Of a stretch of DNA of 64,000 nt, positions 33,421-41,691 are shown one piece after another (position 1 is the first letter of the stretch; each line of letters starts with the position of its first letter). The notes under the pieces are model-generated. The model did no database searches. It was not told the DNA's origin and saw only the letters and a list, made by a program, of their open reading frames with translations. Made by a program: the position numbers and the translations under genes. Source of the DNA: Burkholderiales bacterium (GTDB lineage Bacteria > Pseudomonadota > Gammaproteobacteria > Burkholderiales > Burkholderiaceae_C); contig CANFPU010000002.1 of the NCBI GenBank assembly GCA_947448955.1, forward strand, positions 1 to 64,000, given 5' to 3'.

Positions 33421-34941
33421 TCAGAGCTTCGGTGCGGCCAATGGACCGAGCAAGGCTTCGATCGACATGCCGATGGCCAGCAGGTCCTGATCGCTGCCCA
33501 GGGGACCGTCGAGCTCCAGTCCGACCGGCAGGCCGTCGCGCGTCAAGCCAGCTGGAATGGACAGGCCTGGCAGCCCTGCGTTGCTGCAGGGGTCGGTGTT
33601 GCGTATCACGGTGGTGAAAGTGTCTGCCTCGTCGCCCCCATTGACCCGCAAGGTGGACGAGCCCTTCAACGCATCGATGGTTGGCGCGGTCAGGATCGTG
33701 GTCGGGAACAGCACCGCGTCGAGTTGGTTGGCCGCAAAGTACTTGGCATAGAGGTCCTGCATGGCCGGTCGGTGGACCTTGATGGCGGCGTCGTATTGAC
33801 CGATAAAAGCGTCGGCCAAGATGGCGCCGAATGCGCCCTTGACATCCGGGCTGCTCAAGCCGGCTTCGATCTCATTCAATCCAAGCGCCATGCCATTGGC
33901 CAGCAAGTAGCTCGGGATGTCGGTCTTGGGCTCGGTCAAAGCAATTTGGAAAGAGACCTGATCATTCAAGGCCATCAAGCCGATTAGGTCGACAGTCACC
34001 AGAACCACCCCGCTGTCGGCCAGCTTCCTGCAGGCCTCCTCGCAGACCGCCTGGACCTGACGATCCAGCCCGACCCAGAACGAGGCCGGAAGCCCCAGAC
34101 GCAACCCGTTCAGCGGCTTGGGCTTGGGGCTTGATGTGCCGGTGATGACCGCGTCGAGCAGCGCCAGATCGGCCACCGTTCTGGCCATCGGCCCGACCGT
34201 GTCCCGGGTCCGGCTGATCGGCACCACGGCGTTCTCGTCGTGGTACCGGCGCTGCGCGCCGCCATTGCCCACCGAGGGCCGAAATCCAGCGATACCGCAC
34301 AAGGCCGCAGGCACCCGGGTCGAGCCGCCGGTGTCTGTGCCCAGCCCAGCAGGCGAGAAGCGCGCGGCGATCGCCACCGCCGTGCCGCCCGATGAACCGC
34401 CGGGAATGCGGGTCCTGTCGTACGGGTTCCTGCAGGGATGGTTGCACGCGCCATCGTCGCCCGTTCCGAGGAAGAAGTTGGTGCTGGTGATGCCGAATGC
34501 CATCTCATGCAGATTGGACTTCCCCAACAGCACCGCACCCGCGTCCAGCAGTTTCTGCAATGACGGCGCATGGCGCGTGGGAACGAATCCCGCCAAGGCC
34601 TGGGTGCCGCCGGTGGTCTTCAAAGCTTGGCTGTGGATGTTGTCCTTGACGACGATGACCAACCCCGCCAACGCGCCCAAGGGCTTGCCGGCCAATCGGT
34701 CCGCATCGATGCGCTGCGCGGCCGACAGCGCGCCCGCCTCATCAAGCGTGATCATCGCGTTCAGATCACTCAAGGCCTTGGCACGGTCGACCATCGCAGC
34801 CAGGTAATCCTGTGCGCTGACGACGCCGTCTTTGATGGCGGCCACGGCCTCGATCGCAGTCCAGGCTTGCATCTGAGCGCCGGTGACGGCCATGGTCGAT
34901 TCGGGGGTCTCTGAGCGGCCTGATGGGTTCGGCGTTTGCAT
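33421..34941 (-). CDS. Amidase-signature family hydrolase
   Basis: A 506-residue amidase with the Ser-Ser-Lys machinery: LVIVVKDNIHSQ (lysine), IPGGSSGGTAVA (cis-serine) and LGTDTGGSTRVPAALCG (nucleophile). Text such as GGTQALAGFVPTRHAPSLQKLLDAGAVLLGKSNLHEMAFGI resembles indoleacetamide/mandelamide-type amidases, but the substrate is not determinable. ATG 34939-34941 is preceded by AGGAAAG at a normal distance, so I prefer it to the upstream frame. It lies upstream of the ureide array promoter and is divergent from the Urt-like operon, so it may belong to the same amide-scavenging regulon. Confidence 0.82.
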   Translation of the reverse strand: MQTPNPSGRSETPESTMAVTGAQMQAWTAIEAVAAIKDGVVSAQDYLAAMVDRAKALSDLNAMITLDEAGALSAAQRIDADRLAGKPLGALAGLVIVVKDNIHSQALKTTGGTQALAGFVPTRHAPSLQKLLDAGAVLLGKSNLHEMAFGITSTNFFLGTGDDGACNHPCRNPYDRTRIPGGSSGGTAVAIAARFSPAGLGTDTGGSTRVPAALCGIAGFRPSVGNGGAQRRYHDENAVVPISRTRDTVGPMARTVADLALLDAVITGTSSPKPKPLNGLRLGLPASFWVGLDRQVQAVCEEACRKLADSGVVLVTVDLIGLMALNDQVSFQIALTEPKTDIPSYLLANGMALGLNEIEAGLSSPDVKGAFGAILADAFIGQYDAAIKVHRPAMQDLYAKYFAANQLDAVLFPTTILTAPTIDALKGSSTLRVNGGDEADTFTTVIRNTDPCSNAGLPGLSIPAGLTRDGLPVGLELDGPLGSDQDLLAIGMSIEALLGPLAAPKL

Positions 34942-35282
34942 GCGCTTTCCTTGCCAATGGATCGAGTCAGACGCCATCATGCCAGCGGCCGGGCAGCCCC
35001 CGTGATCCAAGATGCCACGCCACAACTGCGAGTGATGTAGCGCGTCAGGCCGGCGTGGCCACGTTTCAGCTGTGTGCTCACCATCACGCGCGGGATGTCT
35101 CGGAGCGTCAGCACGCTGGCCGAGCTCCGAGGGTTAACACCCAAATTCAGACCCTGCCGTTTTGGCATCATCGAACCCGATGCGCAAGCCCGCTTCAGGT
35201 GCACTCAACGCGCCATCTCGGTGCGAAACCGTCGTCCAAACGACGATCGCAGCGGGTACATTGTTTGCTTAGGGTCTACGCC
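34942..35282. other. Divergent promoter region, amidase versus Urt-like operon
   Basis: A 341-bp divergent gap. Inverted repeats are CGTCGT-CCAA-ACGACG (35230-35245) and TCGGAGC...GCTCCGA (about 35099-35130). TGGCCACGTTTCAGC at 35056-35070 has sigma-54 GG/GC spacing but poor surrounding match. No strong sigma-70 promoter was found. Confidence 0.4.
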
Positions 35283-36140
35283 ATGGAAGACGCTGTCAGA
35301 CTTGCCTTCGACCTGCTGGGGTTCACCTCGGTGATCGTCTTGATCGTGCTCGGCTTGGGCGTGATCGCCAGCATGATGGGTATCTTCAATTTCGCGCACG
35401 GCGAGTTCGTGCTGTTGGGCGCCTACACGCTGTATCTGTTCCAGACGTTCCACCTGCCGCTGTGGGCCGGTCTGATTGCCGCACCCATTGTGGTGGCGCT
35501 GGTCGGCCTGTTGCTGGAGCGGCTCATCATCCGACGCTTCTACAGCGCGCCCATCATTGCCATGCTGGGCACGTTCGCGATCGGGTTGGTGATACGAGAG
35601 GTGGTGCGCGGCCTGCTGGGCGGGCACTACAAGACGATCGAAGAGCCGCTGGCCGGTGCGGTCACCATCGCCGGCCTGGAGTTCTCGATCTGGCGAGCCG
35701 TGATCATTGTCACGACCCTGGTGGTGATCGGCGCGAGCTGGGCGTTCCTGACCCGGACGACGATGGGTCTGCGCATCCGCGGCTCGCTAGAGAACCCCAT
35801 GCTGGCCCGTGCTTGCGGCATCTCCACCACCAGCCTCTATGCGCTGACCTTCGCCTTCGGTTCGGCGCTCGCCGGCTTGGCGGGTGCGCTGATCGTTCCT
35901 CTGTATCAATTGTCGGCCGACATCGGAATTCGCTTCCTGGTGCAGGCCTTTCTGTCGGTGATGCTCGGCGGCGTCGGCACTTTTGTCGGCCCGGTACTGG
36001 GCGCTTCCGTGGTGGGGGGCATGGCTTCAGGGTTGCCCTGGATCGTGCCGCCTGTGTTTGCTGATCCGTTCGTGTTCCTGATTGCGCTCGCAATCGTCAA
36101 ATTTAGGCCGCAAGGCTTTATTGCCCAAGGGAGACTCTGA
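35283..36140 (+). CDS. Urea/amide-type ABC transporter permease (UrtB/LivH-like)
   Basis: A 285-residue inner-membrane permease of the branched-chain amino acid/urea family. SMMGIFNFAHGEFVLLGAYTLYL near residues 30-55 is the conserved LivH/UrtB motif, and GSLENPMLARACGISTTSLYALTFAFGSALAGLAGALI the later one. ATG 35283 begins right before the conserved region, so longer upstream frames are rejected. It opens a plus-strand operon of five transporter genes and two amidohydrolase genes. Gene order differs from the usual urtABCDE because the SBP comes second. Confidence 0.87.
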   Translation: MEDAVRLAFDLLGFTSVIVLIVLGLGVIASMMGIFNFAHGEFVLLGAYTLYLFQTFHLPLWAGLIAAPIVVALVGLLLERLIIRRFYSAPIIAMLGTFAIGLVIREVVRGLLGGHYKTIEEPLAGAVTIAGLEFSIWRAVIIVTTLVVIGASWAFLTRTTMGLRIRGSLENPMLARACGISTTSLYALTFAFGSALAGLAGALIVPLYQLSADIGIRFLVQAFLSVMLGGVGTFVGPVLGASVVGGMASGLPWIVPPVFADPFVFLIALAIVKFRPQGFIAQGRL

Positions 36141-36141
36141 C

Positions 36142-37416
36142 ATGTCTGATTCCAAGATCTTCAATCAAAACGCCGAGGCCACTCCTGGCGAACCGGTGGT
36201 AGACAGTCGTCGCCGACTGCTCACAGGCGCCGGTGCGCTGGCCGCCTCGGGCTGGATGGCGGGCGTCGCGGGGGGCTGGTTGCTCAAGCCCGAATTCGCG
36301 CATGCCGCAGGTCCGATCAAGATGGGCATCGCCACGGACATCACCGGCGCGATAGCGCCTTCAGGCAACGCCAATTGGCAGGTCGCGCAGTTCGCGGTCG
36401 AACAGATCAACAAAGGCGGCGGCATTCTCGGACGCCCAATTGAGTTGTTCCTGGAAGACACCGCGTCAGATCCGAAGATCGCCGTGGGCAATGTGCGCAA
36501 GCTGATACAGGACCGCAAAGTCGATGTGGTACTCGGCGGCATCACCAGCGCGATGCGACAGGCGATCAAGGACCCGATCGTCAACCGCGGCAAGACGCTC
36601 TACATCTACCCGCAGCTCTATGAAGGCCAGGAGTGCACCAAGGGCCTGTTCAACACCGGCCCGACCCCCGCGCAGCAATGCGACGAACTGATCCCGTACC
36701 TGATCAAAACACTGGGCAAGAAGCGCTTCGCACTGCCTTCGGCCAACTATGTCTGGCCGCAATTGCTGAACAAGTATGCGCGCAAAGTCATCGAAGCCAA
36801 TGGCGGCACGGTGGTCTTTGAGGAGTACTACCCGATGGATCAGGCCGAGTACTCGGCGACGATCGGAAAGATCCGCGACGGCAAGGTCGACTGCGTCTTC
36901 AACACCATCATCCCGCCGGGTCTGCAGCCCTTCGTCAAACAGCTCTACGAGAGCGGTTTCCAGAAAAACGGCGGCATCGTCAGCTGCGTGTACTACGACG
37001 AAAACCTGCTGAACTACCACCCAGCGGCTGAAATGGAAGGGCTGGTGAGTTGCCTAGACTACTTCCAAGCCGTCGACGACCCGTTCAGCAAGAAGCTGCA
37101 AGAAGACTACGCGAAAAAGTTTCCGGACACCAAGTACTTGTTCACTGCGGGCAGTGCGTCAACCGGCATGTACCGCGGGGTCAAGTTCTACGAGGCGGCG
37201 GTCAAAGCCACCAAGGGCGACCTGTCGCGCGATGCCGTCGCGGCCGCGCTGGACAAGGCCAAGCTCTCGGAAGGCCCTGGTGGCGGCGCCGAAATGGTCC
37301 CGGGCAAGATGCACTGCAAGATGAACATGTACATCGCGGTGTGCAAAGTCGTCGGCGGCAAGACACGCTACGAGATCGTCAAGAAATCGACGATGGTCGA
37401 TCCTAAGGAATGCTAG
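36142..37416 (+). CDS. Urea/amide-type ABC transporter substrate-binding protein (UrtA/AmiC-like)
   Basis: A 424-residue periplasmic binding protein (Peripla_BP_6 family). The N-terminal region contains DSRRRLLTGAGALAASG, a twin-arginine signal, so Tat export is likely. The mature part begins AAGPIKMGIATDITGAIAPSGN and includes KTLYIYPQLYEGQEC and FNTGPTPAQQCDELIPYL, as in urea- and short-chain-amide-binding proteins. AAGGGAGA lies just before ATG 36142, and the start is 1 bp after the permease stop. Ligand by context: a carboxylated urea, biuret or simple amide. Confidence 0.87.
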   Translation: MSDSKIFNQNAEATPGEPVVDSRRRLLTGAGALAASGWMAGVAGGWLLKPEFAHAAGPIKMGIATDITGAIAPSGNANWQVAQFAVEQINKGGGILGRPIELFLEDTASDPKIAVGNVRKLIQDRKVDVVLGGITSAMRQAIKDPIVNRGKTLYIYPQLYEGQECTKGLFNTGPTPAQQCDELIPYLIKTLGKKRFALPSANYVWPQLLNKYARKVIEANGGTVVFEEYYPMDQAEYSATIGKIRDGKVDCVFNTIIPPGLQPFVKQLYESGFQKNGGIVSCVYYDENLLNYHPAAEMEGLVSCLDYFQAVDDPFSKKLQEDYAKKFPDTKYLFTAGSASTGMYRGVKFYEAAVKATKGDLSRDAVAAALDKAKLSEGPGGGAEMVPGKMHCKMNMYIAVCKVVGGKTRYEIVKKSTMVDPKEC

Positions 37417-37452
37417 CCAACCCGCCAGCCTGACGACGGTGTAAGGACCCGG

Positions 37453-38493
37453 ATGAACGCAAGCTCGACCCAAGGCCCGACAGGTGGCAGCACTGCATTG
37501 CGGGTGCTGCCCATTGTCGAGGCCGTGATGCTGGGAGCGCTGCTGATCGCACCGTTCGCGCTCAGTGCCTTCCCACAGCTGATCACGCTATTCACCAATA
37601 TCCTGATCCTGTCGATCCTCGCCCTGAGCTTCGACTTGTGCTGGGGTTACTCCGGCATCATGAGCTTCGGACAGGCCTTGTTCTTCGGCGTGCCAGCCTA
37701 TGTGATCGCGCTGGTCGGGCGTGATCTGGGTTTCAGTGAGATCTGGGGAACGCTGCCGCTGGCGATGTTGATCGGCCTGCTGCTGTCGTTTGCGTTTGCG
37801 ATGTTCTTGCTGCTCGGCCGCAAAACGCCGACCTCGATCTTCATTGCTCTCGGCACACTAACCGGTGCCTATGCCTCCGAGCGTCTGGTGTCGGGCTGGC
37901 AGTATGTGGGTGCTGGCAACGGGCTGTCATCGATCAAACTGCTCAAACTCGGGTCGTATGAGTTCGTCGAGGGTATTGAGTTCTACTTCCTGGCGTTTGG
38001 CTGCCTGCTGGCTGTCTACTGGGTCAGCCGTTACCTGATCCGTTCGCAGATGGGGCTGGTGCTGGCGGGTATGCGCCAGAACGAAGAGCGGCTGGCCTTC
38101 TTCGGTTACCGCGTGCAGTTGTACAAGGCGGTGGTGTTTTCGTTCGCCGGCATGATCGCCGGTCTCGCAGGTGCGCTGTACAGCTACCACCAGGGTTTCA
38201 TTGGGCCAGGCAACATGGGCCCGGGCTTGTCGACGATGGCGGTGATCTATTGTCTGTTCGGTGGCTCGGGCACGCTGATCGGCGCGGTCCTGGGCACCGT
38301 TTCGATCGAGGCCATCAGCTACGTGCTGGCCGACATCGACATCATCAAGCGCTTCTGGCCAGTGATCCTTGGACTGGTGCTGCTGCTGGTGGTGGCCTTC
38401 CAGCCCAGCGGCATCCTGGGCTTGTTCGTCACCAACCGCGAGCGCTTTTTCTCGTACGGTTGGCGGCCGGGCAAAGGTCGGGCGGAGCGCTGA
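37453..38493 (+). CDS. Urea/amide-type ABC transporter permease (UrtC/LivM-like)
   Basis: A 346-residue permease with LSFDLCWGYSGIMSFGQALFFGVPAYVIAL, the LivM/UrtC hallmark, and LAGMRQNEERLAFFGYRVQLYK in the cytoplasmic loop. The later GGSGTLIGAVLGT segment is also conserved. AAGGA lies six bases before ATG 37453. It pairs with the permease at 35283 and precedes the ATPases by 4 bp. Confidence 0.88.
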   Translation: MNASSTQGPTGGSTALRVLPIVEAVMLGALLIAPFALSAFPQLITLFTNILILSILALSFDLCWGYSGIMSFGQALFFGVPAYVIALVGRDLGFSEIWGTLPLAMLIGLLLSFAFAMFLLLGRKTPTSIFIALGTLTGAYASERLVSGWQYVGAGNGLSSIKLLKLGSYEFVEGIEFYFLAFGCLLAVYWVSRYLIRSQMGLVLAGMRQNEERLAFFGYRVQLYKAVVFSFAGMIAGLAGALYSYHQGFIGPGNMGPGLSTMAVIYCLFGGSGTLIGAVLGTVSIEAISYVLADIDIIKRFWPVILGLVLLLVVAFQPSGILGLFVTNRERFFSYGWRPGKGRAER

Positions 38494-38497
38494 AGCC

Positions 38498-39232
38498 ATG
38501 GCACTGCTTGAAGTCAAAGGCGTGACCAAAGTATTCGGCGCGCTGCAAGCATTGGGCGGCGTTGACCTGTCGGTACAGGCGGGCACTTTTCATGGGCTGA
38601 TCGGACCGAACGGCTCGGGCAAGAGCACGCTGCTCAAAGCCATCGCGGGCGCCCACTTTCCAAGCACCGGGGCCATCACCTTTGACGGCGTCGACGTCAC
38701 CACCGCGCTGCCGTTCGAGCGCGCGCGCGTAGGCCTGAGCCTGAAGTTCCAGATCACCGCGGTCCTGCCCGAGCTCTCGGTCTACGACAACGTGCTGCTC
38801 GCACTGCAGGCAGGGCAGAGTCTGTGGTCGCTGATCCGATCGAAAACCCGGCGCGCGATGCACGACGACGTGCTCGGCTCGCTCGCCAGGTTCCGGCTGG
38901 ACGGGCGTGCTGACGACCTCGCGGGCGAGCTCAGCCACGGCGAGCAGCAATGGCTGGAGATCGCGATGGCGCTGGCGCCTAGACCGAAACTGCTGCTGCT
39001 CGACGAGCCGACCGGTGGCATGAGCCCGGAAGAGCGTCGCGTCACTGGCGAGTTACTGCTGCCGATCAAGTCCGAATGTGCGCTGGTGATCGTCGAGCAC
39101 GACCTGGACTTCATCAAGAACATCTGCGACCACCTGACCGTGCTCGACCAGGGCAAGGTGCTGGACAGCGGCACTGTCGACCAGATCGAACGATCGGCCA
39201 AAGTTCAAGAGGTCTACACCAGCCGTGTCTGA
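38498..39232 (+). CDS. Urea/amide-type ABC transporter ATPase (UrtD-like)
   Basis: A 244-residue ATPase: GPNGSGKST (Walker A), ELSHGEQQWLEIAMAL (signature) and LLLLDEPTGGMSPEE (Walker B), with switch histidine in VIVEHDLDFIK. The signature LSHGEQQWLEIAM is the UrtD form rather than the LSGG form of LivG, which supports the urea/amide group. ATG 38498 matches the family start. It overlaps the next ATPase gene by 8 bp. Confidence 0.9.
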   Translation: MALLEVKGVTKVFGALQALGGVDLSVQAGTFHGLIGPNGSGKSTLLKAIAGAHFPSTGAITFDGVDVTTALPFERARVGLSLKFQITAVLPELSVYDNVLLALQAGQSLWSLIRSKTRRAMHDDVLGSLARFRLDGRADDLAGELSHGEQQWLEIAMALAPRPKLLLLDEPTGGMSPEERRVTGELLLPIKSECALVIVEHDLDFIKNICDHLTVLDQGKVLDSGTVDQIERSAKVQEVYTSRV

Positions 39233-39929
39233 GTTCCCAAACATGTTGGAGGTCCACAAGCTCAATGCGGGCTACGGACGAAGCCAGGTGCTGTTCGACC
39301 TCGAGATCCGGGCTGCCGCCAAAGGGATGGTCGCCATCCTGGGCCGCAACGGTGCGGGCAAGACGACCTTGCTCAAAGCGCTGGCCGGCGAATTGCCAGT
39401 GATGTCGGGCGCGATCCGCTTCGACGGCCAGGAGACGGTCGGCGAACCAACCGAGCGGCGTGCGCGCCGTGGCATGGGCTATGTACCGCAGGAGCATGCA
39501 ATCTTCGGCAAGCTGACGGTGCGTGAAAACCTCGAACTCGGCGCGATCCGGCAAGGCCGGTCTGCGCGCATCGACGAGGTGCTGGACTTTTTCCCCAAGC
39601 TGTCGGTACGATTGGCCCAGACCGCCGCCACGCTGTCAGGCGGCGAACGCAAGATGCTCGCCATCGGCCGGGCCTTGCTCGGCAAACCCAAATTGCTGCT
39701 GCTAGACGAGCCCACCGAAGGCGTCTGGATTGGCGTGATCGAAGAAATTGCCGATCGCTTGATCCTGTTGTCGAAGGAAATCAGCCTGATCCTGGTCGAG
39801 CAGCATGTCGAACTCGCGCTGCGGGTGGCTGACCACGTCTATGTGATGGACCGTGGAGCGGTCGCGCTCGAAGGCACCGCCGCGCAGGTCAGAGACGACC
39901 CTCGGTTGCTGCGCTATTTAGCGCCGTGA
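39225..39929 (+). CDS. Urea/amide-type ABC transporter ATPase (UrtE-like)
   Basis: A 234-residue ATPase with GRNGAGKTT, the TLSGGERKMLAIGRAL signature and LLLLDEPTEGVWIGVIEEIADRL; DEPTEG is typical of UrtE. The EGVWIGVI part differs from the usual EGIQPxxV. GTG 39225 overlaps the UrtD-like stop (GTGTCTGA); ATG 39243 is an alternative. It completes the transporter, followed by 124 bp and then atzG. Confidence 0.88.
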   Translation: MSEFPNMLEVHKLNAGYGRSQVLFDLEIRAAAKGMVAILGRNGAGKTTLLKALAGELPVMSGAIRFDGQETVGEPTERRARRGMGYVPQEHAIFGKLTVRENLELGAIRQGRSARIDEVLDFFPKLSVRLAQTAATLSGGERKMLAIGRALLGKPKLLLLDEPTEGVWIGVIEEIADRLILLSKEISLILVEQHVELALRVADHVYVMDRGAVALEGTAAQVRDDPRLLRYLAP

Positions 39930-40053
39930 GGGCGTCAAGGGCAGTGTCCATCGTTCGCTCGCTCGCCGCTGTTGTTCGTTAGAACCCTTCCAACGGTCTT
40001 GTTTCAACGGGGCGGTCAAATCTGTCCCGCAACCGTCTTCAAAGGACTCTGTC

Positions 40054-40254
40054 ATGTTGACACCACGTTGCCCCACTGATCCGGCCTTGCTCGAAGCCGC
40101 CGCCCGATTGGCCAACCTGCCTTTGACGCCAGCGCGTGCCGCCGAGCTGGTGCCGTCGATGGATGGCGTCTTTCAATTGCTCGACGCGCTGAATCAAGCC
40201 GCGTTGGGCGAGACGCCGCCTGCGTTTGCTTTCCGTGCCAACTGGGAGCGCTGA
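40054..40254 (+). CDS. atzG: AtzG-like small subunit (DUF4089)
   Basis: A 66-residue protein (PALLEAAARLANLPLTPARA, then FQLLDALNQAALGETPPAFAFRANWE) that matches the small helical DUF4089/GatC-like partner of AtzE, reported as required for stable carboxybiuret hydrolase in Pseudomonas sp. ADP. The family is also called HpxX in oxalurate clusters. Its stop lies one base before the AtzE start, as expected for a heteromeric complex expressed together. The ending APPAFxFxxxW is a recurring feature of this family. Confidence 0.85.
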   Translation: MLTPRCPTDPALLEAAARLANLPLTPARAAELVPSMDGVFQLLDALNQAALGETPPAFAFRANWER

Positions 40255-40255
40255 C

Positions 40256-41665
40256 ATGACCAGCAACGACATCGCTGCGCCCTTGAAGCTGAGCTTGCGC
40301 GGCGCCGCCGCGGCACTGCGCAAGCGAGAGGTCTCGCCGGTCGAGCTCACCCGCCTGGCACTGGCACAGATCGAAGCCGACGAGCCCAGGCTGAACGCCT
40401 ATGTTCGGCTGACCGCCGACCAGGCTTTGGCGTCTGCGCATCAAGCCGAGCGCGAAATGGCTGCCGGCATAGACCGCGGCGAACTGCACGGCGTGCCGGT
40501 GGCGGTCAAAGACCTCTACGACATGGCCGGCCTGCCGACGACCTGCAGCTCGCAGGTGCGCCATGACCACTTGGCCAGCGTGAACGCTGCTTGTGTCGAT
40601 CGGCTGTTGCAAGCCGGCGCGGTCATTGTCGGCAAAACGCACACCCACGAGTTCGCCTACGGCATCGTCACCCCGACGACCGCCAATCCTTGGAACATTG
40701 CCCATATCCCTGGCGGGTCCAGCGGTGGCTCGGGCGCAACGGTCGCCGCGCGAGGTTGCTTCATGGGGATGGGGACGGACACGGGGGGCTCGATCCGAAT
40801 TCCAGCCGCGGTCTGCGGCACCGTTGGCCTGAAGCCGACCTACGGACGTGTCAGCCGATTTGGTATTGCATCGCTCAGCTGGTCGCTTGATCATGCCGGC
40901 CCACTAACCCGCACTGTCGGCGACGCTGCGGTCACGCTAGGCGCTCTGGCCGGCTACGACCCAAGAGATCCCGGCAGCGCCGACGTGCCCGTGGGTGACT
41001 ACCTGGCCGAACTCGAGCTCGGCGTCAAAGGTTTACGGATTGGCGTGCCGCGCAACTATTTCTTCGACAACGTCGATCCCGAAGTTGCCCGCGACGTGCG
41101 CGACGCGATGGAGCGCTTGGCCCGCGAGGGCGCGGTGCTGGTCGACGTCGACATCCCGATGGCTGGGCAGATCATGCCGGTCGAGTTTGGACTGTGCATG
41201 CCGGAAGCTTCCGCCTACCACCAGAAGGCGCTACGCGAGCGCCGCGATCTGTACCAAGAGGACGTCCGCGCGATGCTCGAGACCGGCGAGATGATTCCCG
41301 CGGTCGATTACATCGCGGCGCTGCGCGTTCGCCATGACATGCAAACGGCATGGCGAAAGATGTTCGATGGCCTGGACGCGCTGATCGGGCCCTCGGTGCC
41401 TTGTGGTGCGACGCGCCGCGACCAGCTCACCGTGCGTTGGCCCGATGGCAGCGATGAGCCCGTTTCGTCGGTGTTTGTCCGCTTGTCGGCACCGGCCAAT
41501 GTCATGGGGCTGCCCTCGGTGGCCGTGCCTTGCGGCTTCACCGGCAGCGGTCTGCCGACGAGCTTCCAGGTCATCGGCAAGCCGTTCCAGGAGGCCCGGA
41601 TCCTGCGTATCGCGCGGGCCTACGAACGCACTGCCGACTGGTCGACCCGACGACCCCCCGGTTAA
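40256..41665 (+). CDS. atzE: AtzE-like 1-carboxybiuret hydrolase (amidase-signature)
   Basis: A 469-residue amidase-signature enzyme. The triad is K85 (VPVAVKDLYDMAG), S155 (HIPGGSSGGSG) and S179 (GTDTGGSIRIP). Pairing with an AtzG-like subunit immediately upstream identifies the AtzE/HpxY subfamily; AtzE deaminates 1-carboxybiuret to 1,3-dicarboxyurea. GTVGLKPTYGRVSRFGI shows the GatA-like ancestry, but a true GatA would come with GatB. In this window AtzH and AtzF, which take the product onward, are in the opposite-strand array. Oxalurate is the alternative substrate. Confidence 0.85.
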   Translation: MTSNDIAAPLKLSLRGAAAALRKREVSPVELTRLALAQIEADEPRLNAYVRLTADQALASAHQAEREMAAGIDRGELHGVPVAVKDLYDMAGLPTTCSSQVRHDHLASVNAACVDRLLQAGAVIVGKTHTHEFAYGIVTPTTANPWNIAHIPGGSSGGSGATVAARGCFMGMGTDTGGSIRIPAAVCGTVGLKPTYGRVSRFGIASLSWSLDHAGPLTRTVGDAAVTLGALAGYDPRDPGSADVPVGDYLAELELGVKGLRIGVPRNYFFDNVDPEVARDVRDAMERLAREGAVLVDVDIPMAGQIMPVEFGLCMPEASAYHQKALRERRDLYQEDVRAMLETGEMIPAVDYIAALRVRHDMQTAWRKMFDGLDALIGPSVPCGATRRDQLTVRWPDGSDEPVSSVFVRLSAPANVMGLPSVAVPCGFTGSGLPTSFQVIGKPFQEARILRIARAYERTADWSTRRPPG

Positions 41666-41691
41666 CCCGTTCAGGTCGCCCGCGTCAGGCG

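Noticed and set aside
35254-35269. GGGTACATTGTTTGCT, a possible sigma-54 element before the Urt-like operon
   Set aside because: GG/GC spacing is right and TTGCT is good, but the predicted start would fall about 3 bases before ATG 35283, leaving no ribosome binding site. No NtrC-like palindrome was found upstream.
40256-41665. GatA subunit of aspartyl/glutamyl-tRNA amidotransferase
   Set aside because: GatA-like text is present, but the small partner is of AtzG type, no GatB is nearby, and the context is ureide transport.
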